Source of the DNA: Marinomonas flavescens
Lineage (GTDB): Bacteria > Pseudomonadota > Gammaproteobacteria > Pseudomonadales > Marinomonadaceae
Length of the DNA: 64,000 nt
Assembly (NCBI RefSeq): GCF_004352835.1
Contig: NZ_SJSB01000005.1
Span: 150,442-214,441, forward strand
Direction of reading: 5' to 3'
How positions within the stretch are numbered: the stretch's first letter is position 1; every line of letters starts with the position of its first letter. Positions 46,139-58,027 of the stretch are shown one piece after another. The translations under genes and the position numbers were made by a program. The notes beneath the pieces were generated by a model. The model was not told the origin of the DNA, ran no database searches, and saw only the letters and a list, made by a program, of their open reading frames with translations.

Positions 46139-48757
46139 TTATTTTTTATCAAAAATGAAGCCTTCTAAATTTAGTAAATGCTTGGTCCAAATCTCATAGG
46201 CTTTATTGTTCAAGTGCAGTTTATCCCCTTCAAATAACGTCTCTTTCATTTCTCCTTGCTTCTCAAGCAATGTTGAGAAGAGGTCTATGTATTTCGTATT
46301 GGGACGAGTAATCGCCAGTCTTTCTAACTGTAGATTGGCTTTTTCGATCGTTTTACGCATTTTTGTCCGTGCTGGACTGCATTTAATGCTGATTAACGTC
46401 ACTGGAATGCCGGGAAGATATCGATCGATTTTTTGTAATAAATCAATGTATAGCTCGGTTACTTTGTTGCTGTCACAATGATTGCCAATATCATTGTCTC
46501 CCGCATAGATAACCATAGAGCGTGGGTTATGAGGCAAGATAATGCGCTCAAAATAGTACACGCAAGCTTCTAATGTTGCTCCGCTAAAACCAAGGTTAAT
46601 GGCGTCTTTAGGGTGAAAGTGTTCATCAAAATCATGCCATAGACGCATGGTAGAAGAGCCATAAAATGCGACCGGACGATCTTTGTAAATTTGATGAGCG
46701 GTACGGAATTCTAATTCTCGTACATCCGATTCGAATTCGACATCGAGCTGATTTAAGCTCATGACATTAGAGCGATAACCGGCACGGCCACTAAGAATCG
46801 GATACTGACGAATTTCACGAGATAACTCAACAGCTTCGCTGACATAGCCTCGGTATTCTTCTTGGTACTCAATTAAAAACAAGGCCAGTGCTTCTTTATC
46901 TTTATAGTCGACGCGTTCAGACAGTTTAAACGCTGGCTTAATGATAACGGTATAAAGGTTGTGATCTGCACGACGATCAAAGTTTGCCACGACAATAGGA
47001 ACGATCCAAGGCTCTTCTGCTTCCAGTGAACCTGCTAGTTCAAAAGCGTGTGGTAAGAAAGCACCAGGTGACTGATGGGTACCGTAACTAGTGCCTTCGG
47101 GTGAAATCATCAAAGGATAGTTGTGGCGCAATGTTTCCTGGGATTCTTTAATAAACTGATCGTATTCTGGTGTGTCTTTTGCCAGTGTTTGCCAGCTATC
47201 GACAAACACATTACCAAAACGCTCATAGTAATCATCTCGCCAAAATTCATTTTCTCCGCTACGACGGACGATTCGTTGGCCGGAAATCCCATACTCTTTA
47301 TCAATGACCATGGTGCTAATAAACTGAGCGTCCATTGAAAAGCGAAAGCCATTCGGTAATCGGTTGGTTGGTGAGCCAAGTAAATGGTTATGGATAAACA
47401 AGCTACCCGCTTTTTTGGGCAGGTTTTCAAGCCCTTTTATAACATAAGGAACCTGCTTAAACGCCTGTTTAAATTGCTCGGTACCGAAGCGCCTTACATC
47501 CAGCGCTGTGGTGTCTTTTGGCAACGCATTAATGTTGTCATACGCTTTCTGGAGATGACGATAAAAAGCGTTTTCGCGCTGTAAATCCTTGAGAATATCT
47601 AAGCACATGCCTGCAATGGTTCTTTCTAACACACTGCCGAAATGGAGGCTTTTATATAGAACACCAAAAGCGGAATCGGTCGTAATGGCGCTTTTTAGTA
47701 ATTCGCTCACTTTATAAAGGGGTGAACTTACTGGGAGTATCGCCGCATTTTGATCAATGACATTGCTTACCGCGAGTGCTTCGTCATTGGCGATTTGTGA
47801 TAAATAACGCATTCTAGCTGCCAGTAGGTGGGTTCCTACTAACCATATTAAGCGGTATAGATATTTCACAGAGAATTTTGGGTCTTCTGTGAAGATCGAT
47901 TGTAACTTTTCTTTTGGTATAAACAGAATGCTGCTATCACGAGAAGAAATAATAGAGGTTCTATTTTTGAGTTCACTGCCCGGTATGCACCAAGCTAATA
48001 CCGTTCCGGCCCGAGCGATCGATCGGGTAGTAATAATGTCACCATTATCAGTCTGGTAGCTGATGATCGCCTTACCCTTGATTAGAAAATACAGTCCATC
48101 AGGGCACTGATCCTGCTGACAAATAATATCGCCTTGGTGGGCTAATAAAATGGAAGCATTTTTGGCTAAGGCGTGAATTTCGGCTTGGGTAAATTTTTCA
48201 CAAAATGCCGCATAGTTTAACAGCGCAATAGACTCTTTTAATGATTGAGTTTGCTTGTCTGGGTTGGTAAACGGACGAGTTTCGTCGAACGCCAGAGACT
48301 CGTTAGAAAAATAAGGGCGAGTCTTATTTTGAACCGTGGCTAATACAGGTAAAGATTGCTCATAGACAAAGCGCAAGAATAGATTTGCAAAGTTAAGGTC
48401 GCTTTCAAGTATCTTATTGAGTTCAACAATTGGCCAAGCTAGCAGTATAGATGACTTAGTTGCTTGAAATGTCGTGGCATAACGAGAAGGGTGGCGAAAA
48501 GCCGACCAACCTACTGGTGCGTATTTGTCATTGATTAAGCTAACATTGTAAGATTTACCTTGTTCCTTTAATGGAATCGAAATGGCAATTTCTCCCTCTA
48601 GGAGAAAATACAGTGACTGGCCTATTTCGAATTGTTTAGCGAGTACTTCTCCTGCTTCGAGATGTTTGAAACTGGCGATGTTAAGCAATGAGGTGTGAAG
48701 CTCTGCACTGACGTTTGCCATAAACGGCAATGCTTGTATTTGTTTGGTGATATCCAT
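46139..48757 (-). CDS. Three-module protein: two cNMP-binding domains, acyltransferase-like domain, SGNH hydrolase
   Basis: 872 residues with no signal peptide. Residues ~5-125 and ~185-310 are cyclic-nucleotide-binding (CRP-like) folds (GQSLYFLLEGEIAISIPL; PDGLYFLIKGKAIISYQ). Residues ~440-640 resemble a PlsC-type acyltransferase: LFIHNHLLGSP, later LMISPEGTSYG like the FPEGTR motif. Residues ~694-870 are an SGNH/GDSL hydrolase: AFYGSSTMR (S701/S702), GFSGA, GDND (N755) and the DKLH Asp-His pair (845/848). I infer a cytoplasmic, nucleotide-gated lipid or acyl-remodelling enzyme. It lies 26 bases downstream of the flavin-reductase-like gene. Confidence 0.8.
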   Translation of the reverse strand: MDITKQIQALPFMANVSAELHTSLLNIASFKHLEAGEVLAKQFEIGQSLYFLLEGEIAISIPLKEQGKSYNVSLINDKYAPVGWSAFRHPSRYATTFQATKSSILLAWPIVELNKILESDLNFANLFLRFVYEQSLPVLATVQNKTRPYFSNESLAFDETRPFTNPDKQTQSLKESIALLNYAAFCEKFTQAEIHALAKNASILLAHQGDIICQQDQCPDGLYFLIKGKAIISYQTDNGDIITTRSIARAGTVLAWCIPGSELKNRTSIISSRDSSILFIPKEKLQSIFTEDPKFSVKYLYRLIWLVGTHLLAARMRYLSQIANDEALAVSNVIDQNAAILPVSSPLYKVSELLKSAITTDSAFGVLYKSLHFGSVLERTIAGMCLDILKDLQRENAFYRHLQKAYDNINALPKDTTALDVRRFGTEQFKQAFKQVPYVIKGLENLPKKAGSLFIHNHLLGSPTNRLPNGFRFSMDAQFISTMVIDKEYGISGQRIVRRSGENEFWRDDYYERFGNVFVDSWQTLAKDTPEYDQFIKESQETLRHNYPLMISPEGTSYGTHQSPGAFLPHAFELAGSLEAEEPWIVPIVVANFDRRADHNLYTVIIKPAFKLSERVDYKDKEALALFLIEYQEEYRGYVSEAVELSREIRQYPILSGRAGYRSNVMSLNQLDVEFESDVRELEFRTAHQIYKDRPVAFYGSSTMRLWHDFDEHFHPKDAINLGFSGATLEACVYYFERIILPHNPRSMVIYAGDNDIGNHCDSNKVTELYIDLLQKIDRYLPGIPVTLISIKCSPARTKMRKTIEKANLQLERLAITRPNTKYIDLFSTLLEKQGEMKETLFEGDKLHLNNKAYEIWTKHLLNLEGFIFDKK

Positions 48758-48783
48758 TGTTATTACCTCGGTTCTTTTGGCCC

Positions 48784-49392
48784 TTATGCAGGGCGTTTGA
48801 TCGTCAGTGTTTGGCCAATCAGTGCATAATCGTTGCCGCCAAGACGGCTAAGTGGATTAAGTTTTGCACTGCTGATTATGTTACGCCCGTTTTCCTGTTT
48901 TAAGATGTTATCGTCTACATATAAATTCAAAATTTCTAAATAACAGGCACTAAATGACGATTCACCAATAGATTGTATATCATAAAGGCGACAGTGCATG
49001 GCGACTTTTGCGTCACTAATACGTGGCATATTTTCGGTAAAGTCAGACAGCGTCAGCCTTGCGTCATCTAACTCAGAATCACCATACTCTAATGTTGCGG
49101 CACTGCTATTGACGGCCTCAATTTGCTCACCACTAGGAATATGCAAGACGCATTCCCGCTCACGGATTAGATTTAATTTGGTGTCTTTTTGGATGTCTGC
49201 TGACTTATTACCAATGGAAACCACAAGTAATGCTGGATCAGGACTGATAGCAGAGAAGAAAGAAAAAGGGGCGACATTATACGACTTGTTTTCATTGCGA
49301 GTCATAATCCAAGCGATGGGCCTTGGCGTAACCGTTTGGGTGATCAAGTGGTAGCGGTCGCTGCCACTGAGTTGATCGAATTGAAAAAGCAT
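48784..49392 (-). CDS. Flavin reductase-like (DIM6/NTAB) flavoprotein
   Basis: A 202-residue FMN-binding split-barrel protein: RYHLITQTVTPRPIAWIMTRN, NVAPFSFFSAISPDPALLVVSIG and ADIQKDTKLNLIRERECVLHIP match the flavin-reductase-like family. Family members reduce flavin for partner oxygenases or bind FMN for unknown redox tasks. It lies directly upstream of, and probably co-transcribed with, the cNMP/acyltransferase/SGNH gene. No link to the F420 system is evident. Confidence 0.85.
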   Translation of the reverse strand: MLFQFDQLSGSDRYHLITQTVTPRPIAWIMTRNENKSYNVAPFSFFSAISPDPALLVVSIGNKSADIQKDTKLNLIRERECVLHIPSGEQIEAVNSSAATLEYGDSELDDARLTLSDFTENMPRISDAKVAMHCRLYDIQSIGESSFSACYLEILNLYVDDNILKQENGRNIISSAKLNPLSRLGGNDYALIGQTLTIKRPA

Positions 49393-49507
49393 AAACCTTC
49401 CTATTAAATCAAAAATATATGCTAGTTAAATTACTACAAGTGTTGGTCGCTTGTGAATGCCTGATTGGTAACTTATTGGAATTACTTGCCTTAAAAATGG
49501 GTTGAAA

Positions 49508-50167
49508 CTAGTAAAGCTCGATAATGCAATTGAATGCGATGACAACGCGGTCTTTATCACCAAAATATGGCAAAGCTGAATGTTTTAAGTAAGAAGGAAA
49601 GAAGACAATTTGTCCTTCTACTGGGGTGAAGTCCCAAACCCCTTGTGCGCCTAAATACGCAGTGCCTGGGTCGGTATAATGCTCTGCGTTGATACGCGGA
49701 TCATAAAAACGATTTAACCCGCCATTACCTGCCATTGCCGCATCGCCAGGTTCTAGATAATAAATGCCGCACCAAGAGCAATTCGGATGCGAATGCACAT
49801 CATGGTAGCCGCCTTTTTGCGTAACGTGATACCAGGACTCAATAATGTGAGCGTCTGCAGTGGCATCTTCAGGCCAAAAGGAGTGGTTTAAAGTTGCTGC
49901 GACTTCTAAGGTTAGCTCTTCCAAAATACGCTTGGTTTCCATCACAGTCGGATCTTCTTGGTCTAGAAAATCCAAGGTGCTCTCGTGCATAGCGTGTTTT
50001 GCAGTTGGAGCGACTAGGCTGTCGATGGCTGTTTTTTGCGCAGTTTTTTGTTGGTAGATTAGATCCAGTAATGCTTCTTTTAAAAACTCATGGTCTGGGA
50101 GCTGGCTCACAAATAAGGGGGTATTCCAGACATTTATCTCTTCTAAAACAATGGGTTCATTATTCAT
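49508..50167 (-). CDS. 2OG-Fe(II) oxygenase-like protein (TIGR02466 type)
   Basis: A 219-residue protein with a double-stranded beta-helix signature. The metal triad is probably H and D/H of GGYHDVHSHPNCSWCGIYYLEPGD and the distal His of FFPSYLKHSALPYFGDKDRVVIAFN, with the Arg after it for 2-oxoglutarate. It matches the putative 2OG-dependent oxygenases known as TIGR02466; some are phage-like. The substrate is unknown. It is a single gene, on the same strand as its neighbours but ~115 bases from the flavin-reductase gene. Confidence 0.8.
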   Translation of the reverse strand: MNNEPIVLEEINVWNTPLFVSQLPDHEFLKEALLDLIYQQKTAQKTAIDSLVAPTAKHAMHESTLDFLDQEDPTVMETKRILEELTLEVAATLNHSFWPEDATADAHIIESWYHVTQKGGYHDVHSHPNCSWCGIYYLEPGDAAMAGNGGLNRFYDPRINAEHYTDPGTAYLGAQGVWDFTPVEGQIVFFPSYLKHSALPYFGDKDRVVIAFNCIIELY

Positions 50168-50342
50168 TCTATTTTACCTAGTGCGCACGGGCAGTTTATA
50201 AACGTAGTGTATGAAGGCGATTCGTGAGTATGTCGCATGATAACAGGCTAGGGGAATAAATGAAGTCTATCAAAGCGATGCTGCTGAGATTAATTGTTTT
50301 GCATTGGGTGAATTTTAAACAATGCATTTTTATTAACGGTTA

Positions 50343-51377
50343 CTAGTAGGTGGGCAGATCTAATTCAGTGGCGGTTGGTTTGTAACCGCAGAACATCATC
50401 ACCAGATTGCGAAACCCTGTGTCTAAATCCGGACCTTCTAGTCCTTTAATGCGCTTATCCATTAAGGCCAAATAGTTTTGGATATAGGGCAGTGTGCCTC
50501 GGTTATGACGAGACATGGCGCTTTCATAAAAAGGGATGCGTTTATCCCAGATTTTTTGGGATTGGCAGGCTTGTCGTAAATTGCTGGTTTGCATGGCTTG
50601 AAGTAACGCAACGAGTGTTTGCGTTTCGCGATTAAATAGCCAAAGAATAATATTGGCTTCAATGCCTTCTCCCAATAACTGACTCAAGCAATGCATGGCT
50701 TCTTTGGTTTTACCCATTAAGATGCGATCACTTAAATCGTAAATGGAATAGCGGCTGCTGTCTGCCATCGACTCAGCCACTTTTTCAGCGTCTATCTTAG
50801 TGCCAGTGCCATGTATGAGTGCTAGCTTTTCTAGCTCTTGAGAAAGGGCGAGTAGATTGCCTTCACCGCGTTCGCAAATAATGCTAGCAGCGTCGCGCGT
50901 CAAGGATAGATCGAGTGCCTGGGCTCTTTGTTGAGCCCAAGCAGGAAGTCGACTGGCGTCAATTGGCCAGATTTGAACAAAGACACCCTGAGACTCTAGT
51001 TGTGTGAACCATTTGGCTTTTTGGGTGCGTGCGTCGATCTTCGGTAACGTTAATAATATGGTGTTATCAGGAGTAAGGGATTGAGCCAGTAGGGTAAGCG
51101 CTTTGGTGTGCTTTTCGCCCATTTTATCGATCTGTATATCAAACAAACGTTGATTTGAAAATAACGATAAGCTCTGGTTTTCGTTAATCACATCTTGCCA
51201 GTCAAACTGGGCATCAGCAACAAACCGCAAGCGCTCATTAATACCTGCAGATTGTGCTGCTTTACGGATGCTATCAGCCGCTTCTTGAATTAATAATACC
51301 TCGTCCCCTGAAATAATATACAGAGGAGCAAGGTTTTTATTGAGCTGCTGAGGCAGTTGATCTGCTCTTACTTTCAT
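50343..51377 (-). CDS. holA: DNA polymerase III subunit delta
   Basis: A 344-residue clamp-loader subunit that opens the sliding clamp. The N-terminus (MKVRADQLPQQLNKNLAPLYIISGDEVLLIQEAADSIR) and ERGEGNLLALSQELEKLAL are diagnostic, and the SSRYSIYDLSDRIL segment is the AAA+ sensor region. It lies downstream of lptE in the conserved order leuS-lptE-holA. The usual next gene nadD is not adjacent. Confidence 0.93.
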   Translation of the reverse strand: MKVRADQLPQQLNKNLAPLYIISGDEVLLIQEAADSIRKAAQSAGINERLRFVADAQFDWQDVINENQSLSLFSNQRLFDIQIDKMGEKHTKALTLLAQSLTPDNTILLTLPKIDARTQKAKWFTQLESQGVFVQIWPIDASRLPAWAQQRAQALDLSLTRDAASIICERGEGNLLALSQELEKLALIHGTGTKIDAEKVAESMADSSRYSIYDLSDRILMGKTKEAMHCLSQLLGEGIEANIILWLFNRETQTLVALLQAMQTSNLRQACQSQKIWDKRIPFYESAMSRHNRGTLPYIQNYLALMDKRIKGLEGPDLDTGFRNLVMMFCGYKPTATELDLPTY

Positions 51378-51401
51378 TCGTAAATTGGCCTGTTGGCGTA
51401 A

Positions 51402-51926
51402 TTATTTTAGAGGCGCATAGCCTAGATCATAGATGAGTTGATTTGCTAGATCTTCGCTCATTTGTTCTTCTTTCGATTTATTGTATGCCGCCTTGGTGCT
51501 TTCTTCTGCATTTTGGTTCGCTAACGTTTTGGTTGTACTAACGGTACGTGGGCCATACAGAGATTTACCATCGGCTTGGCGAATAAAATAGTTGGTGCTT
51601 AAGCGACGTTCGATTTGGGTGATATCATTCGACGAGTTACGTGCGAGTACAGTATCTGCATTAGTTAGTTCATTGACTTTTAACTCAAGGACATTAGCGC
51701 CAGCAGCTTCTGGTGATACGACGGTAATTCCAGCACGGGTGAGGGCAATACGTAAGGCGGTATTGAATGCATTGGATTTTGATTCAGAGACTAGCGTAAT
51801 GGTTTTTAGTGATTGAGGTATGTTGACTTGGCCGCGCAAATGAAAGCCACAAGCGGTAACGCTAAGGGCGATGAAGGCAAGAAAAAGATAACGCGATGTT
51901 TTGTTAAATGACGCTAGCATATCCAT
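51402..51926 (-). CDS. lptE: LPS-assembly lipoprotein LptE
   Basis: A 174-residue outer-membrane lipoprotein that plugs the LptD barrel in lipopolysaccharide export. The signal FLAFIALSVTACGFHLRG carries the lipobox and the invariant CGFHLRG start of mature LptE. TITLVSESKSNAFNTALRIALTRAGI and the ERRLSTNYFIRQADGKSLYGPRTVSTTKTL segments fit the family. It sits between leuS and holA. Confidence 0.93.
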   Translation of the reverse strand: MDMLASFNKTSRYLFLAFIALSVTACGFHLRGQVNIPQSLKTITLVSESKSNAFNTALRIALTRAGITVVSPEAAGANVLELKVNELTNADTVLARNSSNDITQIERRLSTNYFIRQADGKSLYGPRTVSTTKTLANQNAEESTKAAYNKSKEEQMSEDLANQLIYDLGYAPLK

Positions 51927-51983
51927 GATCTCTTATTCAGTAAGAATGAAAAGGGATGGCGACGCCATCCCTTTGGGAGCGTA

Positions 51984-54428
<2,445 letters not shown>

Positions 54429-54597
54429 TTATGGTCCCGTAAAAGGCGTTAGGTTGGTCTTGTCTACACAATCGTCTCCAAGTAAGGAAACATAAAAGAA
54501 TTGCATTAAATGTTTGCGCAGAGCCCAACAGAGTCTAAGAATATTCGCTATTTTATAGAGATGGAGCTCTAATGAGAAGGCACATAGAAGGGGAGTT

Positions 54598-55026
54598 ATG
54601 AAAACAATGAAAAAAGATCATAAAAATGAGCAAAACAACACGGATCTAGTCGAGGAAGCACGCAAAACATTGCAAGGTGCGAAAGATTGGTTGTTAGATG
54701 ATGTATCCCTGATGAAAGCCTATTGGGATGATCAAATGGGTTATACCGAAGCGTGGGTAGATGCTAACTGGCATCTTGTCATGGACGAAGGGCAAGACTT
54801 TATTGATGAGCTTGATAATAAAGAAGATGTGGCGTTGTTGTGGTTAATCAATCACGCGAACAACAATCCTGTGCCTTTAGAGAAATGTCATGTGGCTGGT
54901 GAAAAGGCAAGTGCTGGGGTTTATCACTGTATGTCTTGTGGCCACGATAATGTACTGGAAAAAGATGGGATTTTATCAACCTGTGAAATTTGTCATTATG
55001 GTTTGATGTCGACCCACCCACTGTAG
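54598..55026 (+). CDS. YbeL-like zinc-ribbon protein (DUF1451)
   Basis: A 142-residue protein with an N-terminal helical, acidic part and a C-terminal zinc ribbon C-x2-C...C-x2-C (YHCMSCGHDNVLEKDGILSTCEICHYG). This is the DUF1451/YbeL family of unknown function. In E. coli ybeL also lies divergently next to leuS, so the position supports the call. A GGGGAG ribosome site precedes the ATG. Confidence 0.88.
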   Translation: MKTMKKDHKNEQNNTDLVEEARKTLQGAKDWLLDDVSLMKAYWDDQMGYTEAWVDANWHLVMDEGQDFIDELDNKEDVALLWLINHANNNPVPLEKCHVAGEKASAGVYHCMSCGHDNVLEKDGILSTCEICHYGLMSTHPL

Positions 55027-55082
55027 AACGGTCAAGTAAGGCTGGTAAATTCACAAGTGATTTAACCAGCCCCTGAGCGCGC

Positions 55083-56684
55083 TTATGTATAGAGTCGTCT
55101 TTTAAGATGGCTCTTTTTTTCACTGATTAGTCTTTTACTAATGATTCTGTTGCTTGCATAAGACAAGATAAAACCGATGAAAAGTAATAGCAGGACAGGC
55201 CAGTAACCCCATTGGACATAAGGCGTCAGCCCTTTAAATGTTTTCACATCAGAAGTCAGAGTTGTTCTTTTGAACTGCGGCGCTTCGCTTACTATTTTAC
55301 CATTTTCATCAACAATCGCAGACACCCCGGTATTGGTTGATCGAATCAAATACCGCCCTGTTTCTTTTGCTCGAAATTGTGCGATTTGTAAGTGTTGCCA
55401 AGGCCCGATAGAAGCGCCAAACCAACCATCGTTACTAATGGTGATTAGAAAATCGCTATCGTGGACTCGTTTGCGTACTTGTTCTGGATACACGATTTCG
55501 TAACAAATAAACGGCGCGGCTTTCCATGGTCCAACGTTTAGGTCTGGTTGATGCTCTTTGCCAGGAGAAAAAGAAGACATCGGCATACCGAAAATATCTA
55601 AAATAGGGCCAATAATAGAAGAAAAGGGTATGTATTCGCCAAAAGGCACTAGGTGGCGTTTATAGTAAAGGCCATGCCCATTTCCTGTTGCCCACATTGC
55701 GTTGTAATAGGTTTTCTTTGTTGTGTCATAATCTGGAACGCCAGTAATTAACGTGGTGTTTGAGTCGACAAGTTCTTTTCTAAAAGGCGCAAGGAATGGT
55801 TTCACTTGTTGGTAAAGATAAGTGATTGCCGTTTCTGGCCAGACCACCAAATCACTGTCTAAATGCTCTTGAGTCGCTTTTTCATAATATGCTAGAGATT
55901 CAGAGGCCGTACTTCGTTGCCATTTTAGATCTTGTGCCACATTGCCTTGAACCAGTGTTGTTTTAATCGTACCAGTCTGTGTGACCCATTTTTCAGGAAA
56001 GTAATGCAGGTACAGGCCAGATGACCAAGCTGCAATCATAATGATGATCAGCGCAGCATGGCTATGATTGCTAAACAAGCGGCCAGGAATAAGGCAAGCG
56101 GTAATAACAACAATGGCGCTGGTTAGCCAAATCCCCCCAATAGGCAATAATTCATACAGCCATGTTTCTTGGATTGAATAGCCGGGTAAAAGCCAAGGAA
56201 AGCCAGTAAATAAATGGCTTCGCGCAAATTCACCCAATAGCAGGCTAAAAGCAATCAGCAGGGCAGGAGGGATGTTCTTAAAACGTTGTATTAAATACCA
56301 AGACAGGCACGCAGAAAGAGACCAAAAAGCAGTGATGACTAAGACAAAAAGTAGCGTAATAAGCGTTGCGACAATATCGCCCACTTGCCCATAAGTATCA
56401 ATGCTAACAAAAACCCAAGAAATACCCGCACCAAAGAAGCCTAAGCCTACAGAAGTACCGCGCCAAAAGGCTGTTTTTGCCGTTGAACTAGAAATAACTA
56501 AGGTGGTGAACGCAATCAGTGTAACGAAGTAGCTAGGCCAAAAGTTATATGGTGAAAAACTGGTAATGCCAATAGCACCAGCCAGTAGGCCAATAAGGAA
56601 AATAATATAAGGGGAGCCATTTTGAAGAAAGCGAGGGCGTTTCCGCCCCGCTTTAGTGGTTAAGTCGGGGTGGATATCAGCCAT
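55083..56684 (-). CDS. lnt: Apolipoprotein N-acyltransferase
   Basis: A 533-residue inner-membrane enzyme that adds the third acyl chain to lipoproteins. About seven hydrophobic helices (residues ~28-225 and the C-terminal one at ~495-515) surround a nitrilase-like catalytic domain. The triad is E284 (VVWPETAITY), K342 (YYKRHLVPFGEY) and C394 (FICYEIVYPE). It lies 2 bases downstream of corC in the conserved miaB-phoH-ybeY-corC-lnt operon. Confidence 0.94.
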   Translation of the reverse strand: MADIHPDLTTKAGRKRPRFLQNGSPYIIFLIGLLAGAIGITSFSPYNFWPSYFVTLIAFTTLVISSSTAKTAFWRGTSVGLGFFGAGISWVFVSIDTYGQVGDIVATLITLLFVLVITAFWSLSACLSWYLIQRFKNIPPALLIAFSLLLGEFARSHLFTGFPWLLPGYSIQETWLYELLPIGGIWLTSAIVVITACLIPGRLFSNHSHAALIIIMIAAWSSGLYLHYFPEKWVTQTGTIKTTLVQGNVAQDLKWQRSTASESLAYYEKATQEHLDSDLVVWPETAITYLYQQVKPFLAPFRKELVDSNTTLITGVPDYDTTKKTYYNAMWATGNGHGLYYKRHLVPFGEYIPFSSIIGPILDIFGMPMSSFSPGKEHQPDLNVGPWKAAPFICYEIVYPEQVRKRVHDSDFLITISNDGWFGASIGPWQHLQIAQFRAKETGRYLIRSTNTGVSAIVDENGKIVSEAPQFKRTTLTSDVKTFKGLTPYVQWGYWPVLLLLFIGFILSYASNRIISKRLISEKKSHLKRRLYT

Positions 56685-56686
56685 TA

Positions 56687-57550
56687 TTATTCCGTTGTTT
56701 CAGGTGTTGGGATAGTTACTTGAATGGTTTTGACGCGTCGGCCATCGGATTTCACAACATGAAAATGAAGATCATTGAACGTGATTTCTTCGCCACGCAC
56801 TGGCACATGACCAAATTGCTGTACGATAATGCCGCCAACGGTATCAAATTCTTCTTCACTTAGTTCAATTTTAAAGAACTCATTGAAGTCTTCGATAGTG
56901 CATAATGCCGGTACAAGAAAAACATTCTTTTCATCCGTTGTTTGGATGTCTTCATTTTCTTCACGATCGGTTTCATCTTCGATTTCGCCGACAATTTGTT
57001 CTAGCACATCTTCAATGGTAACCAAGCCAGAGACACTGCCGTATTCATCAAGAACAAGTGCCATGTGATAGCGCTTGGTTCTGAAGTCATTCAGTAGCAC
57101 ATTCAGACGTTTGCTCTCTGGGATGAAGTTTGCTGGACGCAGACGTGAAAGAATATCTTCAAGAACGATATCTTCATCTTTGAACAACAAAGGCAGTAAA
57201 TCTTTTGCGAGGAGAACACCCAGAATTTCATCTGGCTCTTCACCAACAACAGGGAATCGAGAGTGAGAAGAGTCGATAACTTTTCGAATCGAGGTTTTTG
57301 GATCATCTTCAGATTTGATGATCACCATTTGCGATGGTGGAATCATGATATCGCGAGCTTGTACTTCAGATACCTCTAAAGCACCCTCTACGATTGTAAA
57401 GGCATCGCGGTCTATAACATCCGATTTTACGGCAGCTTCCAGTAATTTGACGATATCTTCTCGGCTACGAGGTTCGTCATGAAATGCTTGTGCTAATCGC
57501 TCAAACCAAGATTTATGATCGTTGGAATTACTCGATCGGTCTTCACTCAT
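56687..57550 (-). CDS. corC: CorC/HlyC-type CBS-domain protein
   Basis: A 287-residue cytoplasmic protein with two CBS domains (around EVSEVQARDIMIPPSQMVII and the RFPVVGEEPDEILGVLLAKDLL to VLDEYGSVSGLVTIEDVLEQIVGEIEDE regions) and a C-terminal CorC_HlyC/transporter-associated domain (~205-280). It has no membrane domain, as expected of CorC rather than YtfL/CNNM. The family is implicated in Mg/Co handling. Confidence 0.93.
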   Translation of the reverse strand: MSEDRSSNSNDHKSWFERLAQAFHDEPRSREDIVKLLEAAVKSDVIDRDAFTIVEGALEVSEVQARDIMIPPSQMVIIKSEDDPKTSIRKVIDSSHSRFPVVGEEPDEILGVLLAKDLLPLLFKDEDIVLEDILSRLRPANFIPESKRLNVLLNDFRTKRYHMALVLDEYGSVSGLVTIEDVLEQIVGEIEDETDREENEDIQTTDEKNVFLVPALCTIEDFNEFFKIELSEEEFDTVGGIIVQQFGHVPVRGEEITFNDLHFHVVKSDGRRVKTIQVTIPTPETTE

Positions 57551-57562
57551 GGGGTTGTGAAC

Positions 57563-58027
57563 TCACTCTTTTATCAAATAGGGGTCGGATATGCCTAGGG
57601 AAGCAAGCAGTTGTATTTCTAGTGCTTCCATTTCTTCTGCTTCATCATCATCTATATGGTCATAACCACGTAAATGCAATATGCCATGAATTGTTAAGTG
57701 TGCCCAGTGATCTAAAGCAGTTTTCTGTTGCTCTTCTGCTTCTCGGTTAACCACTTGAGTGCAAATAACCAAATCACCAAGCAGGGGCACGTCCAAATCC
57801 ATTGGCGCTTCAAAGGGGAAAGACAGCACATTAGTTGATTTGTCTTTACCGCGATACTCACTGTTTAAGGCAAGGCTTTCTTCTTCATCGACAAGGCGAA
57901 CCGTTACTTCGAACTCATCACCAATGGTCGGCAAAGCGACTTTTATCCAGCGTGAAAAATCCTCAAAACTAGGAAGATTGTCGGTGGCTAGTGTCGCAAT
58001 TTGCAGATCTAACTCTAAATCAGCCAT
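57563..58027 (-). CDS. ybeY: Endoribonuclease YbeY
   Basis: A 154-residue metalloprotein for 16S rRNA 3'-end maturation and ribosome quality control. The zinc motif [22 protein letters not shown] supplies three His ligands (HGxLHLxGYDH), and [19 protein letters not shown] is the conserved companion motif. The start codon overlaps the phoH stop by one base. Confidence 0.95.
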   Translation of the reverse strand: MADLELDLQIATLATDNLPSFEDFSRWIKVALPTIGDEFEVTVRLVDEEESLALNSEYRGKDKSTNVLSFPFEAPMDLDVPLLGDLVICTQVVNREAEEQQKTALDHWAHLTIHGILHLRGYDHIDDDEAEEMEALEIQLLASLGISDPYLIKE

